A stretch of 64,000 nucleotides of DNA from Phoronis australis (Eukaryota > Phoronida > Phoronidae). The stretch spans positions 32,674-96,673 of the forward strand of contig NMRA01000611.1 in assembly GCA_002633005.1 (NCBI GenBank), given 5' to 3'. The translations under genes and the position numbers were made by a program. This document shows positions 1 to 8,799 of the stretch, piece after piece; within the stretch, counting starts at the first letter, position 1, and every line of letters starts with the position of its first letter. The notes under the pieces were generated by a model, which saw nothing but the letters and a program-made list of their open reading frames with translations, ran no database searches and was not told the origin of the DNA.

Positions 1-715
1 TCAAACAGAATAAAGGTGGGCGGGTTAGATCAAAACATAAAACCCACCAACTTCCTCCAAATGTACTCATAGTTCCAAAACAACTTCCCAGAACAACATC
101 ATAAGATTCCACATATGAACCTAAGCTTTCGCCAAATATGGTCACGGACAGACAAATCTTTAAGTAATTTATGCTGAATAATAACAAGACTATTGTTGTT
201 GTCAGAACTGGCTAACCCCACAGTTGACCAATTCCGGTGAATTTAAAGTTACATAATTCTGCTAGCAGAGCATAAACACATGTTAGAGACAAATATGCTG
301 ATTCATTTCCTATGCACTCATTGGAGGCAATAAATTTCAGTAAACAACTAATACCCTTAATTAATTACACAACAATCACTATATACTTAATTAATACTTA
401 TACTTCTCATGTAATATTATTCTCATGTACATAGTCAACCCAAGTTCTAATGTGTTTGTATCATAATTTAATGATAAATAAATGACATGTTCATCCTACA
501 TAAAATCTCCCCGTAACACAATTCCCCCTTTAAGGATGAACATGGGAATTTATGTTCCAACTACACATCATAATATTAAACATGACGACTGAGGAAATCT
601 ATCTCATGTAATATTATTCTCATGTACATAGTCAACCCAAGTTCTAATGTGTTTTTATCATACTTTAATGATAAATAAATGACATGTTCATCCTACATAA
701 AATCTCCCCGTAACA
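1..715 (-). repeat. 3' LTR of the Gmr1-like element (partial)
   Basis: Positions 1-462 match 13321-13783 almost base for base, and the terminal part around TTAATGATAAATAAATG recurs at 16444-16494. The inner end is placed at 715, where CCGTAACA is followed by a pyrimidine tract (716-728) that is the polypurine tract AAAGGGGGAATTG on the minus strand. The outer part lies before the window. A 197-base tandem duplication (406-602 and 603-799) runs across the LTR end, the tract and the start of the pol 3' region, so an LTR end also appears at 518. Confidence 0.8.
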
Positions 716-799
716 CAATTCCCCCTTTAAGGATGAACATGGGAATTTATGTTCCAACTACACATCATAATATTATACATGACGAATGAGGAAATCTGC
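406..799. repeat. 197-bp tandem duplication across LTR/PPT junction
   Basis: The block starting CTCATGTAATATTATTCTC at 406 is repeated from 603 with an offset of 197 bases. Each unit contains the LTR end, the polypurine tract and the last bases before the pol stop region. The units differ at a few positions (for example TATTAAACATGACGACTG against TATTATACATGACGAATG). There is no N between them, unlike the other duplicated blocks. It may be a true duplication or an unmarked assembly overlap. Confidence 0.75.
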
Positions 800-3700
800 C
801 CCAATATTGCTATCACCCTTAATGTATTCCACTCTGAAGCAAAATGGTTGCAAGGACATGGCCCACCTCATAATCCTCTGATTAGTAAATTTGGCTTTGT
901 GCAAATATGACAGTGACTCATGGTCGGTCTGCAAAACAAATTCGTTCCCATAAAGGTAAACTCTAAACTTATTGATTGCCCAACAGATTGCCATGCACTC
1001 GCGTTCCATAACGGAATATCTCTGTTCCCGTTCGCTTAATTTTTTACTAGCATAAGCTACAGGAAATAATGCTCCTTCGTGCATCTGCATTAAGCAAGCA
1101 CCCAGACCAACGTCTGAAGCGTCTGTTTGTAAATAAAAGATTTCCTCTGTCTTAGGAAGTTTCAAAACTGGCCTTTGGCACAGCTCGTGCTTGATCGTCT
1201 CAAATGCTTTAGCTTGTTCTTCACCCCATGTAAGCTTATCAGGTTTACCCTTCTTGGTTAGCTCAGTTAACGGAAGAACTTTATCGGAATAATCCTTAAT
1301 GAATTTCCGATAATAATTGATCAGTCCCAAAAATGAACGAAGTTGGCGCTTGGTTTTTGGAACTGCAGCGGCTTTCATTTTTTCAGTTTTTTCCGCTTGC
1401 GTCATAAGAAACCCATCCTTAATACGATGTCCAGTGAATTCAATATCAGAATACCCAAGAAAACACTTTGTCGGTTTAACGGTCCGGTTGGCTTTACGAA
1501 CCTTATTAAACAAAACTTTCATCTGACTTATGTGATGGTCCCAATTCGACGTGTGAAGCAAAACGTCATCGACGAAATTGTCGACATTTGACATGTCTCC
1601 CAACAATTTTCTCATCATTTTATTGTAGGTAGCCCCACTGTTCACTAGCCCAAATGGCATCTTGATATACTGATAATGACCAAAAGGTGTCGTGAATGCT
1701 GTGATTTCTTTGGAAGTGTCTTCCATAGGAATCTGCCAATAACCTTTGCAAAAATCAATTTTGCTGAAAAATCTGTCACTTGCGCACTTTGTAAAGATGG
1801 CCTCGGGGTCAGGCATTCCTTCACAATCAAATTTAGTGACTTTGTTAACCTTCCGCATGTCTCGACAATATCGGACACCCCCGTCTTTCTTCTTGACAAT
1901 GACAAGTGGCGAACAATATGGAAATTCAGAAGGCTCAATGATCCCCATTCTCAACATGTCATCAATTTCTCGTTTCATATCTCCATAAAGAGAATATGGA
2001 ACTGGATAAGGATTAGATCGTATGGGGTCCTTGTCCCTCAACTCAATCTTATGTTCAATTAGATCAGTTGTTCCTGGCTTTGATGAGAATATGTCTGCAT
2101 ATTCTTCCACCATTCGTATCAAAGCATCTTTCTGGTCGCTAGTCAAATCAGGATTGATTTGCACATCACGATAAGTTTCGAGTTTTTCCGATACACCAGG
2201 GGTATCGACTGACGCAGTGCCATCGCACTCGTCGTCCATATCTTCAAATGTGATAGCAGCGACACTCGCATGAGTGTTTGGCTCTTCCCTACGGAAATAC
2301 TGCTTCAACATATTGATATGGAACACCTTTGTTTTCCCATTAATCTCAATGGCATAATTGCAAAAACCTAATCGCTCCTTGATTGGAAATGGACCTTTCC
2401 ATTTCATTTGCAATTTGTTGCGCTCTGTTGGCAGTAGGATTAGAGCTTCGTCACCTGACTTCAGTTGTCGCAGTTTTGTTGACTTATCATAATACGCCTT
2501 TTGCGTTTGTTGGGCCTTTAACAACGCCTCAGAGGTGATCTTGCAGGTTTCCTGCAATCTCTTACGAAGGTCAAGGACATATTCGTAAGTGTCGCGTACC
2601 TCTTCTTCGACTGCCTCACCTGTCCACAATTCGCGCAAAATTGTCATAGGACCTCTGACAGCCCTCCCATACAGGACTTCAAATGGAGAAACCCCCCCTA
2701 AACCATCTACGGGAGCTTCCCTATAAGCAAAGAGCAAGGGTTCAATGAACCTATCCCACTGTCGGGGTTGTTCACCTACCATACGTTTTAGCATTTGCTT
2801 CAAGGTTCCGTTATACTTTTCACACGACCCGTTGGTTTGTGCGTGATAAGGTGAAGTCTTTACACTCCTTATGGAGAGTAATCTGTGGACTTCTTTCATA
2901 ATGTCCGAATTAAACTGAGTGCCTTTGTCACTCAACACTTGATGAGGAATACCCACATCACTAAACATCTTCAGTAATGCTTCAGCTACGGTAATTGTGT
3001 CAATGTTTGACAGGGCAACCGCCTTTGGGTATCTAGTTGCCATGTCAACTATGGTCAATATGTATTTGTGACCACGTGCGCTTGATGGTTGTAATGGACC
3101 TATTAAATCCACAGCAACCCGGTAAAATGGCTCCTGCATGATAGGCATTTTACCTAAGGGTGCCTTAGGGACCCTACCCTTCGGAATTGTTCTCTGGCAC
3201 ACATCATAGGACTTACAAAATCTATTTATGTCTTGGTGCATTCCAAGCCAATAAAAATTAGCTTGGATGCGTTCGGTTGTTTTGCCAATACCCATGTGTC
3301 CAGCCAAAATGGACTCGTGGCCTATGGTCATCACTGCACCCCTAAACTTAGTAGGCACTACCAATTGACCATCATTATTGTCCTTCCCTGACCCAGACAG
3401 TCTATACAGGAATTTATCCTTGTAACCGAATGAGACTGCCCCATCCTTACTGTCATTAGACATTGCATCGTTTGCCTTTTCATGGAGCTTTTTGAGCGTG
3501 ATGTCACCTTGCTGTTCCTTAACAAACGGGTCTACATCACCTATCTCCAGCAAATTTGGGACATGTAATTTAACAGTCTTCGCTTTGTGCTGTTGCTTGG
3601 TTTGTTGACGGGTCACAACNTCCTTCCCTGACCCAGACAGTCTATACAGGAATTTATCCTTGTAACCGAATGAGACTGCCCCATCCTTACTGTCATCAGG

Positions 3701-3961
3701 CATTGCATCGTTTGCCTTTTCATGGAGCTTTTTGAGCGTGGTGTCACTTTGCTGTTCCTTAACAAACTGGTCTACATCACCTATCTCCGGCAAATTTGGG
3801 ACATGTAATTTAACAGTCTTCGCTTTGTGCTGTTGCTTGGTTTGTTGACGGGTCACAACTGCACCGGATGTACTTGTGTGGCCGATTGGATTACTGGCCG
3901 AATTCCGTTGTTGGAATTCCTTATACAGATGGCTGACAAATAACCTCTGGTAAGTTACCAA
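773..3961 (-). CDS. pol: pol polyprotein: integrase, then reverse transcriptase and RNase H
   Basis: Open frame of about 1062 codons, about 80 of them falsely duplicated around the N at 3620. Domain order from the N-terminus: an H2C2 zinc finger (HESILAGHMGIGKT ... CKSYDVCQ), the integrase core with VAVDLIGPL, LSDKGTQF and a downstream glutamate in CEKYNGTL, a GPF-type C-terminal integrase segment, then reverse transcriptase (SKIDFCKGYWQIPM, catalytic box FVDD in place of the usual YVDD/YIDD) and RNase H (QTDASDVGLG, ERE, TDHESL). Gypsy elements normally have RT-RH before INT; the reversed order is the Gmr1 signature. The frame opens just after a TAA and overlaps the protease frame by about 40 bases in the +1 frame, with no ATG at its start, so it is probably made by ribosomal frameshifting. 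It ends with TAA at 773-775. Confidence 0.9.
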   Translation of the reverse strand: MVTYQRLFVSHLYKEFQQRNSASNPIGHTSTSGAVVTRQQTKQQHKAKTVKLHVPNLPEIGDVDQFVKEQQSDTTLKKLHEKANDAMPDDSKDGAVSFGYKDKFLYRLSGSGKXVVTRQQTKQQHKAKTVKLHVPNLLEIGDVDPFVKEQQGDITLKKLHEKANDAMSNDSKDGAVSFGYKDKFLYRLSGSGKDNNDGQLVVPTKFRGAVMTIGHESILAGHMGIGKTTERIQANFYWLGMHQDINRFCKSYDVCQRTIPKGRVPKAPLGKMPIMQEPFYRVAVDLIGPLQPSSARGHKYILTIVDMATRYPKAVALSNIDTITVAEALLKMFSDVGIPHQVLSDKGTQFNSDIMKEVHRLLSIRSVKTSPYHAQTNGSCEKYNGTLKQMLKRMVGEQPRQWDRFIEPLLFAYREAPVDGLGGVSPFEVLYGRAVRGPMTILRELWTGEAVEEEVRDTYEYVLDLRKRLQETCKITSEALLKAQQTQKAYYDKSTKLRQLKSGDEALILLPTERNKLQMKWKGPFPIKERLGFCNYAIEINGKTKVFHINMLKQYFRREEPNTHASVAAITFEDMDDECDGTASVDTPGVSEKLETYRDVQINPDLTSDQKDALIRMVEEYADIFSSKPGTTDLIEHKIELRDKDPIRSNPYPVPYSLYGDMKREIDDMLRMGIIEPSEFPYCSPLVIVKKKDGGVRYCRDMRKVNKVTKFDCEGMPDPEAIFTKCASDRFFSKIDFCKGYWQIPMEDTSKEITAFTTPFGHYQYIKMPFGLVNSGATYNKMMRKLLGDMSNVDNFVDDVLLHTSNWDHHISQMKVLFNKVRKANRTVKPTKCFLGYSDIEFTGHRIKDGFLMTQAEKTEKMKAAAVPKTKRQLRSFLGLINYYRKFIKDYSDKVLPLTELTKKGKPDKLTWGEEQAKAFETIKHELCQRPVLKLPKTEEIFYLQTDASDVGLGACLMQMHEGALFPVAYASKKLSEREQRYSVMERECMAICWAINKFRVYLYGNEFVLQTDHESLSYLHKAKFTNQRIMRWAMSLQPFCFRVEYIKGDSNIGADFLIRHV
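3381..3859. repeat. 239-bp duplicate pair around single N (3620)
   Basis: Blocks 3381-3619 and 3621-3859 are near identical, with a few substitutions, and are separated by one N. The coding frame stays open through the join. This is best read as two overlapping contigs or alleles placed end to end, not as a real repeat in pol. Confidence 0.8.
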
Positions 3962-5814
3962 TTATTACATCGCAAACAGGATTTTCCAGTAGTATGGCAA
4001 CTAAACTACCAGTATAAACCGGCGTTTCTACATAGACGGACGCAAGAGGCGCCGCGTGTTTAGTCATGTCTACCGGAGTATAGGAACCAGTTTGCTTCAA
4101 TACTTGGTCTGGCCTTACCAGGGAAGATTTGATAATGGCCCCTGTACAACCAGTGTCCCTCAGCACTGACACAGTTTGTCCATTAACAGTGCCCGTTTTA
4201 ACAAACAAATCTGGAAATTCGTCCACAGCTCGAATTTCAATATCATTGGAGACACCTGTGTCCCCTTGAGCGACCTTTCGCTCATCAACTACAGAGATGG
4301 CTGCAGCCTTGGTCTTTGCTTTGAATTTGCAGNACAGGATTTTCCAGTAGTATGGCAACTAAACTACCAGTATAAACCGGCGTTTCTACATAGACGGACG
4401 CAAGAGGCGCCGCGTGTTTAGTCATGTCTACCGGTGTATAGGAACCAGTTTGCTTCAATACTTGGTCTGGCCTTACCAGGGAGGATTTGATAATGGCCCC
4501 TGTACAACCAGTATTCCTCAGCACTGACACAGTTTGTCCATTAACAGTGCCCGTTTTAACAAACAAATCTGGAAATTCGTCCACAGCTCGAATTTCAATA
4601 TCATTGGAGACATCTGTGTCCCCTTGAGCGACCTTTCGCTCATCAACTACAGAGATGGCTGCAGCCTTGGTCTTTGCTTTGAATTTGCAGTCCTTGGCTA
4701 TATGCCCCTTCTCTGAACATAAGAAACAAACTAAATCTCTCGGTTTGTTATTACTAGACTTCAGAATATTCCTATCATGGGGTGACACTCTGCTTTCTCC
4801 ATTGTTCATAGATGGGTTCTTACCCTTTGTTTGGCCCCTTCCATCACCACTGTGAATAGTTTTTGGCCGTTGGGGGTTGATGCCGTGTGCATCAATGTAG
4901 ATATCTGCTACTTCACAAGCTTCATCCAATGAGCTTGCCCCCTTTTCTTTCACGAAGGACGCTATTTCCTTGTGAATAGAATGAAGGAATCGGTCTTTAA
5001 TTATAAGGGTCCGTATTCCCTCGAACGACTCTTCCGCCTGAGCCATTTCGCACCAGCGGTCGAAAGTCATTGACAGGCGTGCTACAAATTGAGCAGCCGT
5101 CTCCCCTTTTTCAATGGTAGATTGAAAAAACNTTTCCTTGTGAATAGAATGAAGGAATCGGTCTTTAATTATAAGGGTCCGTATTCCCTCGAACGACTCT
5201 TCCGCCTGGGCCATTTCGCACCAGCGGTCGAAAGTCATTGACAGGCGTGCAACAAATTGAGCAGCCGTCTCCCCTTTTTCAATGGTAGATTGAAAATCTT
5301 TTTTCTGTAACCGTCTTCGGTTAACACATAGCTTTTTAATAAAGCTTCCTTAATTTTTTTGTAATTGTCAACATCTTCAGTTGACATCCTAGAATAAGTG
5401 TCCAGTGCCTTCCCTTCCAGAAGGACACTCAAATTAATAGCCATTTCTTCTTGGCACCAACCATTTGTGGCTGCATACTTCTCAAACCTTGAGAGGTATG
5501 AATCCATGTTGTCGCGGTTTTCATCGAAACATGGTAATTTCGGCCCCCTTTGGGCGTAGGGTTTGGTTTTCGTTGCTGAATCTCTTTCAATTCCGGAATT
5601 TTTGAGCCTTTGCAACTCTACTTGCTGATTTATAATATGATTCTCGTGAGCCATTTCCCTTTCACGGGAATCACNAATTTCGGCCCCCTTTGGGCGTAGG
5701 GTTTGGTTTTCGTTGCTGAATCTCTTTCAATTCCGGCATTTTTGAGCCTTTACAACTCTACTTGCTGATTTATAATATGATTCTCGTGAGCCATTTCCTT
5801 TTCACGGGAATCAC
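3921..5814 (-). CDS. gag: gag-protease, main part, with joins and a frameshift
   Basis: Continues gag from the separate N-terminal block at 7589-7730. It holds the capsid-like region (DSYLSRFEKYAATNGW, LLEGKALDTYSRM, FVARLSMTFDRWCEMAQAEE), a single CCHC zinc knuckle CFLCSEKGHIAKDC for RNA binding, and an aspartic protease with VLRDTGCTGAII (one copy reads VLRNTGCTG, losing the aspartate). The frame ends in NLPEVICQPSV and stop at 3921, inside the start of pol. It is interrupted by Ns at 4333, 5132 and 5675, each flanked by duplicated sequence. Near 5290 a run of six A's (minus strand) lacks one A needed to keep frame, so the copy is either mutated or carries a homopolymer error. The protease lies in the gag frame, upstream of pol. 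Confidence 0.8.
3976..4690. repeat. 357-bp duplicate pair around single N (4333)
   Basis: Blocks 3976-4332 and 4334-4690 match closely, both running from ACAGGATTTTCCAG to GAATTTGCAG on the plus strand. They differ at a few sites, one of which changes the protease aspartate codon. Likely contig overlap or allelic join. Confidence 0.8.
4965..5297. repeat. about 165-bp duplicate pair around single N (5132)
   Basis: The stretch from TTTCCTTGTGAATAG at 4965 recurs from 5133, giving a false doubling of the capsid-like segment of gag. Same pattern as the neighbouring single-N joins. Confidence 0.75.
5536..5814. repeat. 139-bp duplicate pair around single N (5675)
   Basis: Blocks 5536-5674 and 5676-5814 are nearly identical and encode the same gag N-terminal segment (MAHENHIINQQVELQ). 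Likely an assembly join. Confidence 0.75.
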
Positions 5815-5924
5815 GAATGAGCTGGCGCTCTTGACGCTCAAAAATTTCTTTTTGCTTTCGCTCAACATATTCCATTAAATCAGTTCCTTCCAAACCAATC
5901 TGTTGACCTGGGCCCGGTCTCCAA

Positions 5925-6387
5925 TCTCCGTACTCAGACTCGAATCATGCTCAAACTCACACTTCATACTCAACTCAAGTACAGACTCAGCTTTGGTGTA
6001 TTCAATGTCATACTCGAAAAATCTGTACTCGAAATTTCGAGCACGTACTCAATTTTCGAGTATACTCGAAGCGAAGTGCATTTCATCCATATTTCGAGTA
6101 CGATTTTGAGTAAAAATTCCGAGTATATGCTCTAAATTTCAAGTTTGGCATGGCAGTGTGCTTGAAATCGTACTCGAAAATAAATACGAGCCAGAGAACA
6201 AAATATCGAAAGGGAACCAAGAAACANTACTCGAAATTTCGAGCACGTACTCAATTTTCGAGTGTACTCGAAGCGAAGTGTATTTCATCCATATTTCGAG
6301 TACAATTTTGAGTAAAAACTCCGAGTATATGCTCTAAATTTCAAGTTTGGTTAGGCAGTGTGCTTGAAATCGTACTCGAAAATAAAT
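5925..6387. repeat. TACTCGAAA/TTTCGAGTA palindromic repeat array
   Basis: Many copies of TACTCGAAA and its inverse TTTCGAGTA, some joined as TACTCGAAATTTCGAG. The block 6026-6186 recurs at 6227-6388 after the N at 6226. The array lies immediately upstream of the HARBI1-like ATG (6388). It could be the subterminal repeat region of that transposon or a separate satellite. Confidence 0.6.
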
Positions 6388-6802
6388 ATGGCGGATGTGA
6401 GACATAAACAGATTATTCAACGAGCAAGAGAAGAAATTATCAAAAGACCATTGAGAGACGCATCAAATCCCTTAGAAAATTTAAGTCGACGTACCATATT
6501 TCAGCGTTTCCGTTTCAGTCCAGAGACAATAGTTTTCATTTTAAACCTTCTTCATCTTTACCCGCCGTATCACCGGACTTCATTGCCTCCACTTTACAAA
6601 CTTCTTCTCACACTACGATTTCTTGCAACTGGCGCATTCTACTCCCTAGTCGGCGAGTCGTTACGAGTGTCCAAAGCAGCTGTGGGGAAAGCCGTGCGGG
6701 AAGTTTGCGATGCCCTGAATGCAGCAGGTGCTCAACGATTTGTACGGTTTCTGAATGACGAGAAGGCTAGGAAAGCTAAGCTACAGTTTGCTTCCATGTC
6801 AG
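6388..6802 (+). pseudogene. HARBI1-like (PIF/Harbinger) transposase, first exon only
   Basis: ATG at 6388 opens a frame of 138 codons that matches the N-terminal part of Harbinger nucleases: FQRFRFSPETIVFIL, then LPPLYKLLLTLRFLATGAFY and SLRVSKAAVGKAVREVC, the helical region ahead of the DDE domain. It ends at a good splice donor (TGTCAG|GTAGGC at 6802/6803). The following exon with the catalytic GAIDGTH-type motif is absent from the block, so this is a fragment or a contig cut short. It is distinct from the minus-strand Harbinger copy at 21966-23260. Confidence 0.75.
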
Positions 6803-7588
6803 GTAGGCCTACATTTCCCATCATAGTTTTAGTTATCCATATTTCCTTAGTCACTGAATCGGCGAGTCGTACTCCATTAGGCCTAATATTTGCATAAATT
6901 ATTTCTCAGTAGACGTCTCGACCCGTTCACTGATGAACTCTGAATGCTTGTAGCAAGGAGTGTACGAGAGTTCACTCCGCCATTTTACCATTCACCGCAA
7001 TGGTTACTGGTCGAAACACTAGCGCTCCAAGCGGCGAATAATCAACACTTAGTTTGGCGCGCAGTCCGAACAATGTAAACGCTCATAAATTTATACTTTA
7101 ATGACATTCAACGTGCAATAAAATTACAGTGTGATTGAAAATGGTTAGAATACATAAACTAACATCCACTTACAATAGAATGAGAAAGAAAATGTGTATT
7201 TTAATCAATATTAAAGTGTATTTGTTTTTATTCTCTTCATTTGAAGCTCCCTTCAAAATTCATCATGGTTTTGTTTCATGTTTGAGTTCTTAACACGGCA
7301 ATTATCGTTCCTTATAACAGTTCATACCTCCACGGACTGCATAATTTGAATGATTGTCCCTGGGGGTTCAGAGGGGAATTCCCGCCAGGTGCCAGCTAAG
7401 GGGGTACCAGGCAAAAACCGGCAGGTAGGCACGAAAAGGGTGTTGACCCCCTCAAAGGGGGGTTACATGGGAGGAGTGCTAAACAGGTAAAAACCAATGG
7501 GTATGTATGCCACATGGGTGTTGAGCCCCTCCCATCGTCACACATTTTGGTTGCTCCTCTGACCATTGACAAACATGTTGCTCCCAGN
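6803..7588. other. No gene recognised; tail of the wedged block
   Basis: I see no coding similarity here. Positions 7350-7570 are richer in G and C, with short runs such as CCCCCTCAAAGGGGGG. It ends at the single N (7588). Confidence 0.4.
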
Positions 7589-7730
7589 CACGGGAATCAC
7601 GAATGAGCTGGCGCTCTTGACGCTCAAAAATTTCTTTTTGCTTTCGCTCAACATATTCCATTAAATCAGTTCCTTCCAAACCAAGTTGTTGACCCTGTGT
7701 CAAAAACTTATTAAAATTTTCCGGATCCAT
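7589..7730 (-). CDS. gag: gag N-terminus of the Gmr1-like element
   Basis: ATG at 7730-7728 begins MDPENFNKFLTQGQ and runs into a charged coiled-coil-like stretch (YVERKQKEIFERQERQ) that matches the gag sequence continuing at 5814 after removal of the 5909-7588 block. It is cut at the N (7588). This ATG is the most likely gag start, because the leader upstream has no long frame. Confidence 0.75.
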
Positions 7731-8221
7731 ACTGAAATTTTATTTTCTAAACACCCCTCGCAATGGACTACTCTAAAGAGTTAATCTTTACCAGAGGCAC
7801 TTGTTCAGGCTACTGAACCTAAACAAAAACAACACTTATGTAACACGCAGGCAATCTGTCAGTACACAACCCAGCTGATTCTGCCACAACTATCTCATAA
7901 CCCAAATGTATGTCTACACAAAGAGTGCTCAATCCCCCTAAGGTTAACCCACTTAGGATATTTATGACTAAAATTTAGTGGATGAGTGAAGTACAGTAGT
8001 AAAGGGCATAAACAATGCAAGGCAAACTTACCCAACTGGTTCTTTGTCCTGTGGAACACTGATGCACTTTCTTTGCTAACACTCACAAATTCACAGAACA
8101 CTGTCTTCGAATTCTACAAAACTCACAATTTCCTTTTCTTAGCCAATACGGTATTTCAACACACCAGCCTTTACGATATTCGGTGACAATTAATTTTCAA
8201 CTCCCGGACTGGCCCCAAAAA
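7731..8221 (-). promoter_or_regulatory. Retrotransposon leader with candidate primer-binding site
   Basis: Non-coding stretch between the 5' LTR and the gag start. Four bases inside the LTR end, positions 8201-8217 read on the minus strand as TGGGGCCAGTCCGGGAG. This starts with the TGG expected opposite a tRNA CCA end and resembles the tRNA-Pro type site used by several retroelements. The exact tRNA is not established. Confidence 0.55.
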
Positions 8222-8742
8222 TGTCACGTGGCGTATATCTTGCCGGTAGGCGGTTGAAATAACACAATTTGATTTGGATGTAATAATGAGTATATTGACT
8301 AATTGTTTGAATTTCCCTAAATGAAAAATCATAAAGATTAATAAAGAAGCCTAATTTAATCAGTCTGTGATCACGTTTCCCATTCCTGGCGTCGGCCTTG
8401 GATCCAGTGTTACACTTGTTATGAGGAGTTTCCTCTTCTCTTGATCCAGTCTTCCAAGCAGTCTTCACTTGATGAAATGCTTCGGAATAACCATGAAGTT
8501 CAGTCCATCGAACAACATATATGTTAACATTGAATTCAGTCCATCGAATCCTAGATACAATGTACCCTCTTTGAAATTCAGTCCATCGAATTTCTGCTAC
8601 ACGTATCGGATTGAAATTCAGTCCATCGAATTTCTACAGCTTGTGATATTTCTCAGCAAACCAGTAGCATCTCTTCAGGAATATCTGCGATATCTCTCTA
8701 GCAAGCTGGTTGCCTCTCTCCAAGAAATATCTAATACTTTTT
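8222..8742 (-). repeat. 5' LTR, 3' part (before the LINE insertion)
   Basis: Starts on the plus strand with TGTCACGTGG (LTR end CCACGTGACA on the minus strand) next to the primer-binding-like site, and runs to the oligo-T that marks the LINE 3' tail. The matching part of the 3' LTR would lie left of position 1, so this segment has no second copy in the window. Confidence 0.65.
8493..8636. repeat. Four spaced copies of TTCAGTCCATCGAA in the LTR
   Basis: TTCAGTCCATCGAA or close forms occur four times, about 38 bases apart, two within the longer form GAAATTCAGTCCATCGAATT. The regular spacing inside an LTR suggests protein-binding repeats such as enhancer sites, which is inference only. Confidence 0.7.
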
Positions 8743-8799
8743 TTTTCTTTGAATAAAATTTATTGAACAATACAAACACAGAAGACGATAAAAACAATA

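Larger units (their letters stand above)
5909..7588. mobile_element. Harbinger-bearing block wedged into gag
   Basis: Gag sequence 5803-5908 recurs as 7589-7694, so about 1.7 kb of unrelated DNA interrupts gag between two copies of the same 106 bases. The block holds CGAA-rich palindromic repeats, a plus-strand HARBI1-like exon and a stretch without recognisable genes. Its left side has no N, while the right side is marked by an N at 7588. Either a Harbinger-type element inserted into one allele or an unrelated contig was misplaced here. Harbinger insertion normally gives only a 3-bp duplication, so the 106-bp overlap itself points to an assembly join. Confidence 0.6.

Noticed and set aside
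3381-3859. Real internal repeat in the pol N-terminus
   Set aside because: The units meet at a single N, as in several other places; assembly overlap is simpler.
5903-6135. Plus-strand open frames in the CGAA-rich array
   Set aside because: They are produced by the repetitive composition and have no recognisable domain.
8493-8636. CRISPR-like array
   Set aside because: Animal DNA, only four short imperfect units, inside an LTR.
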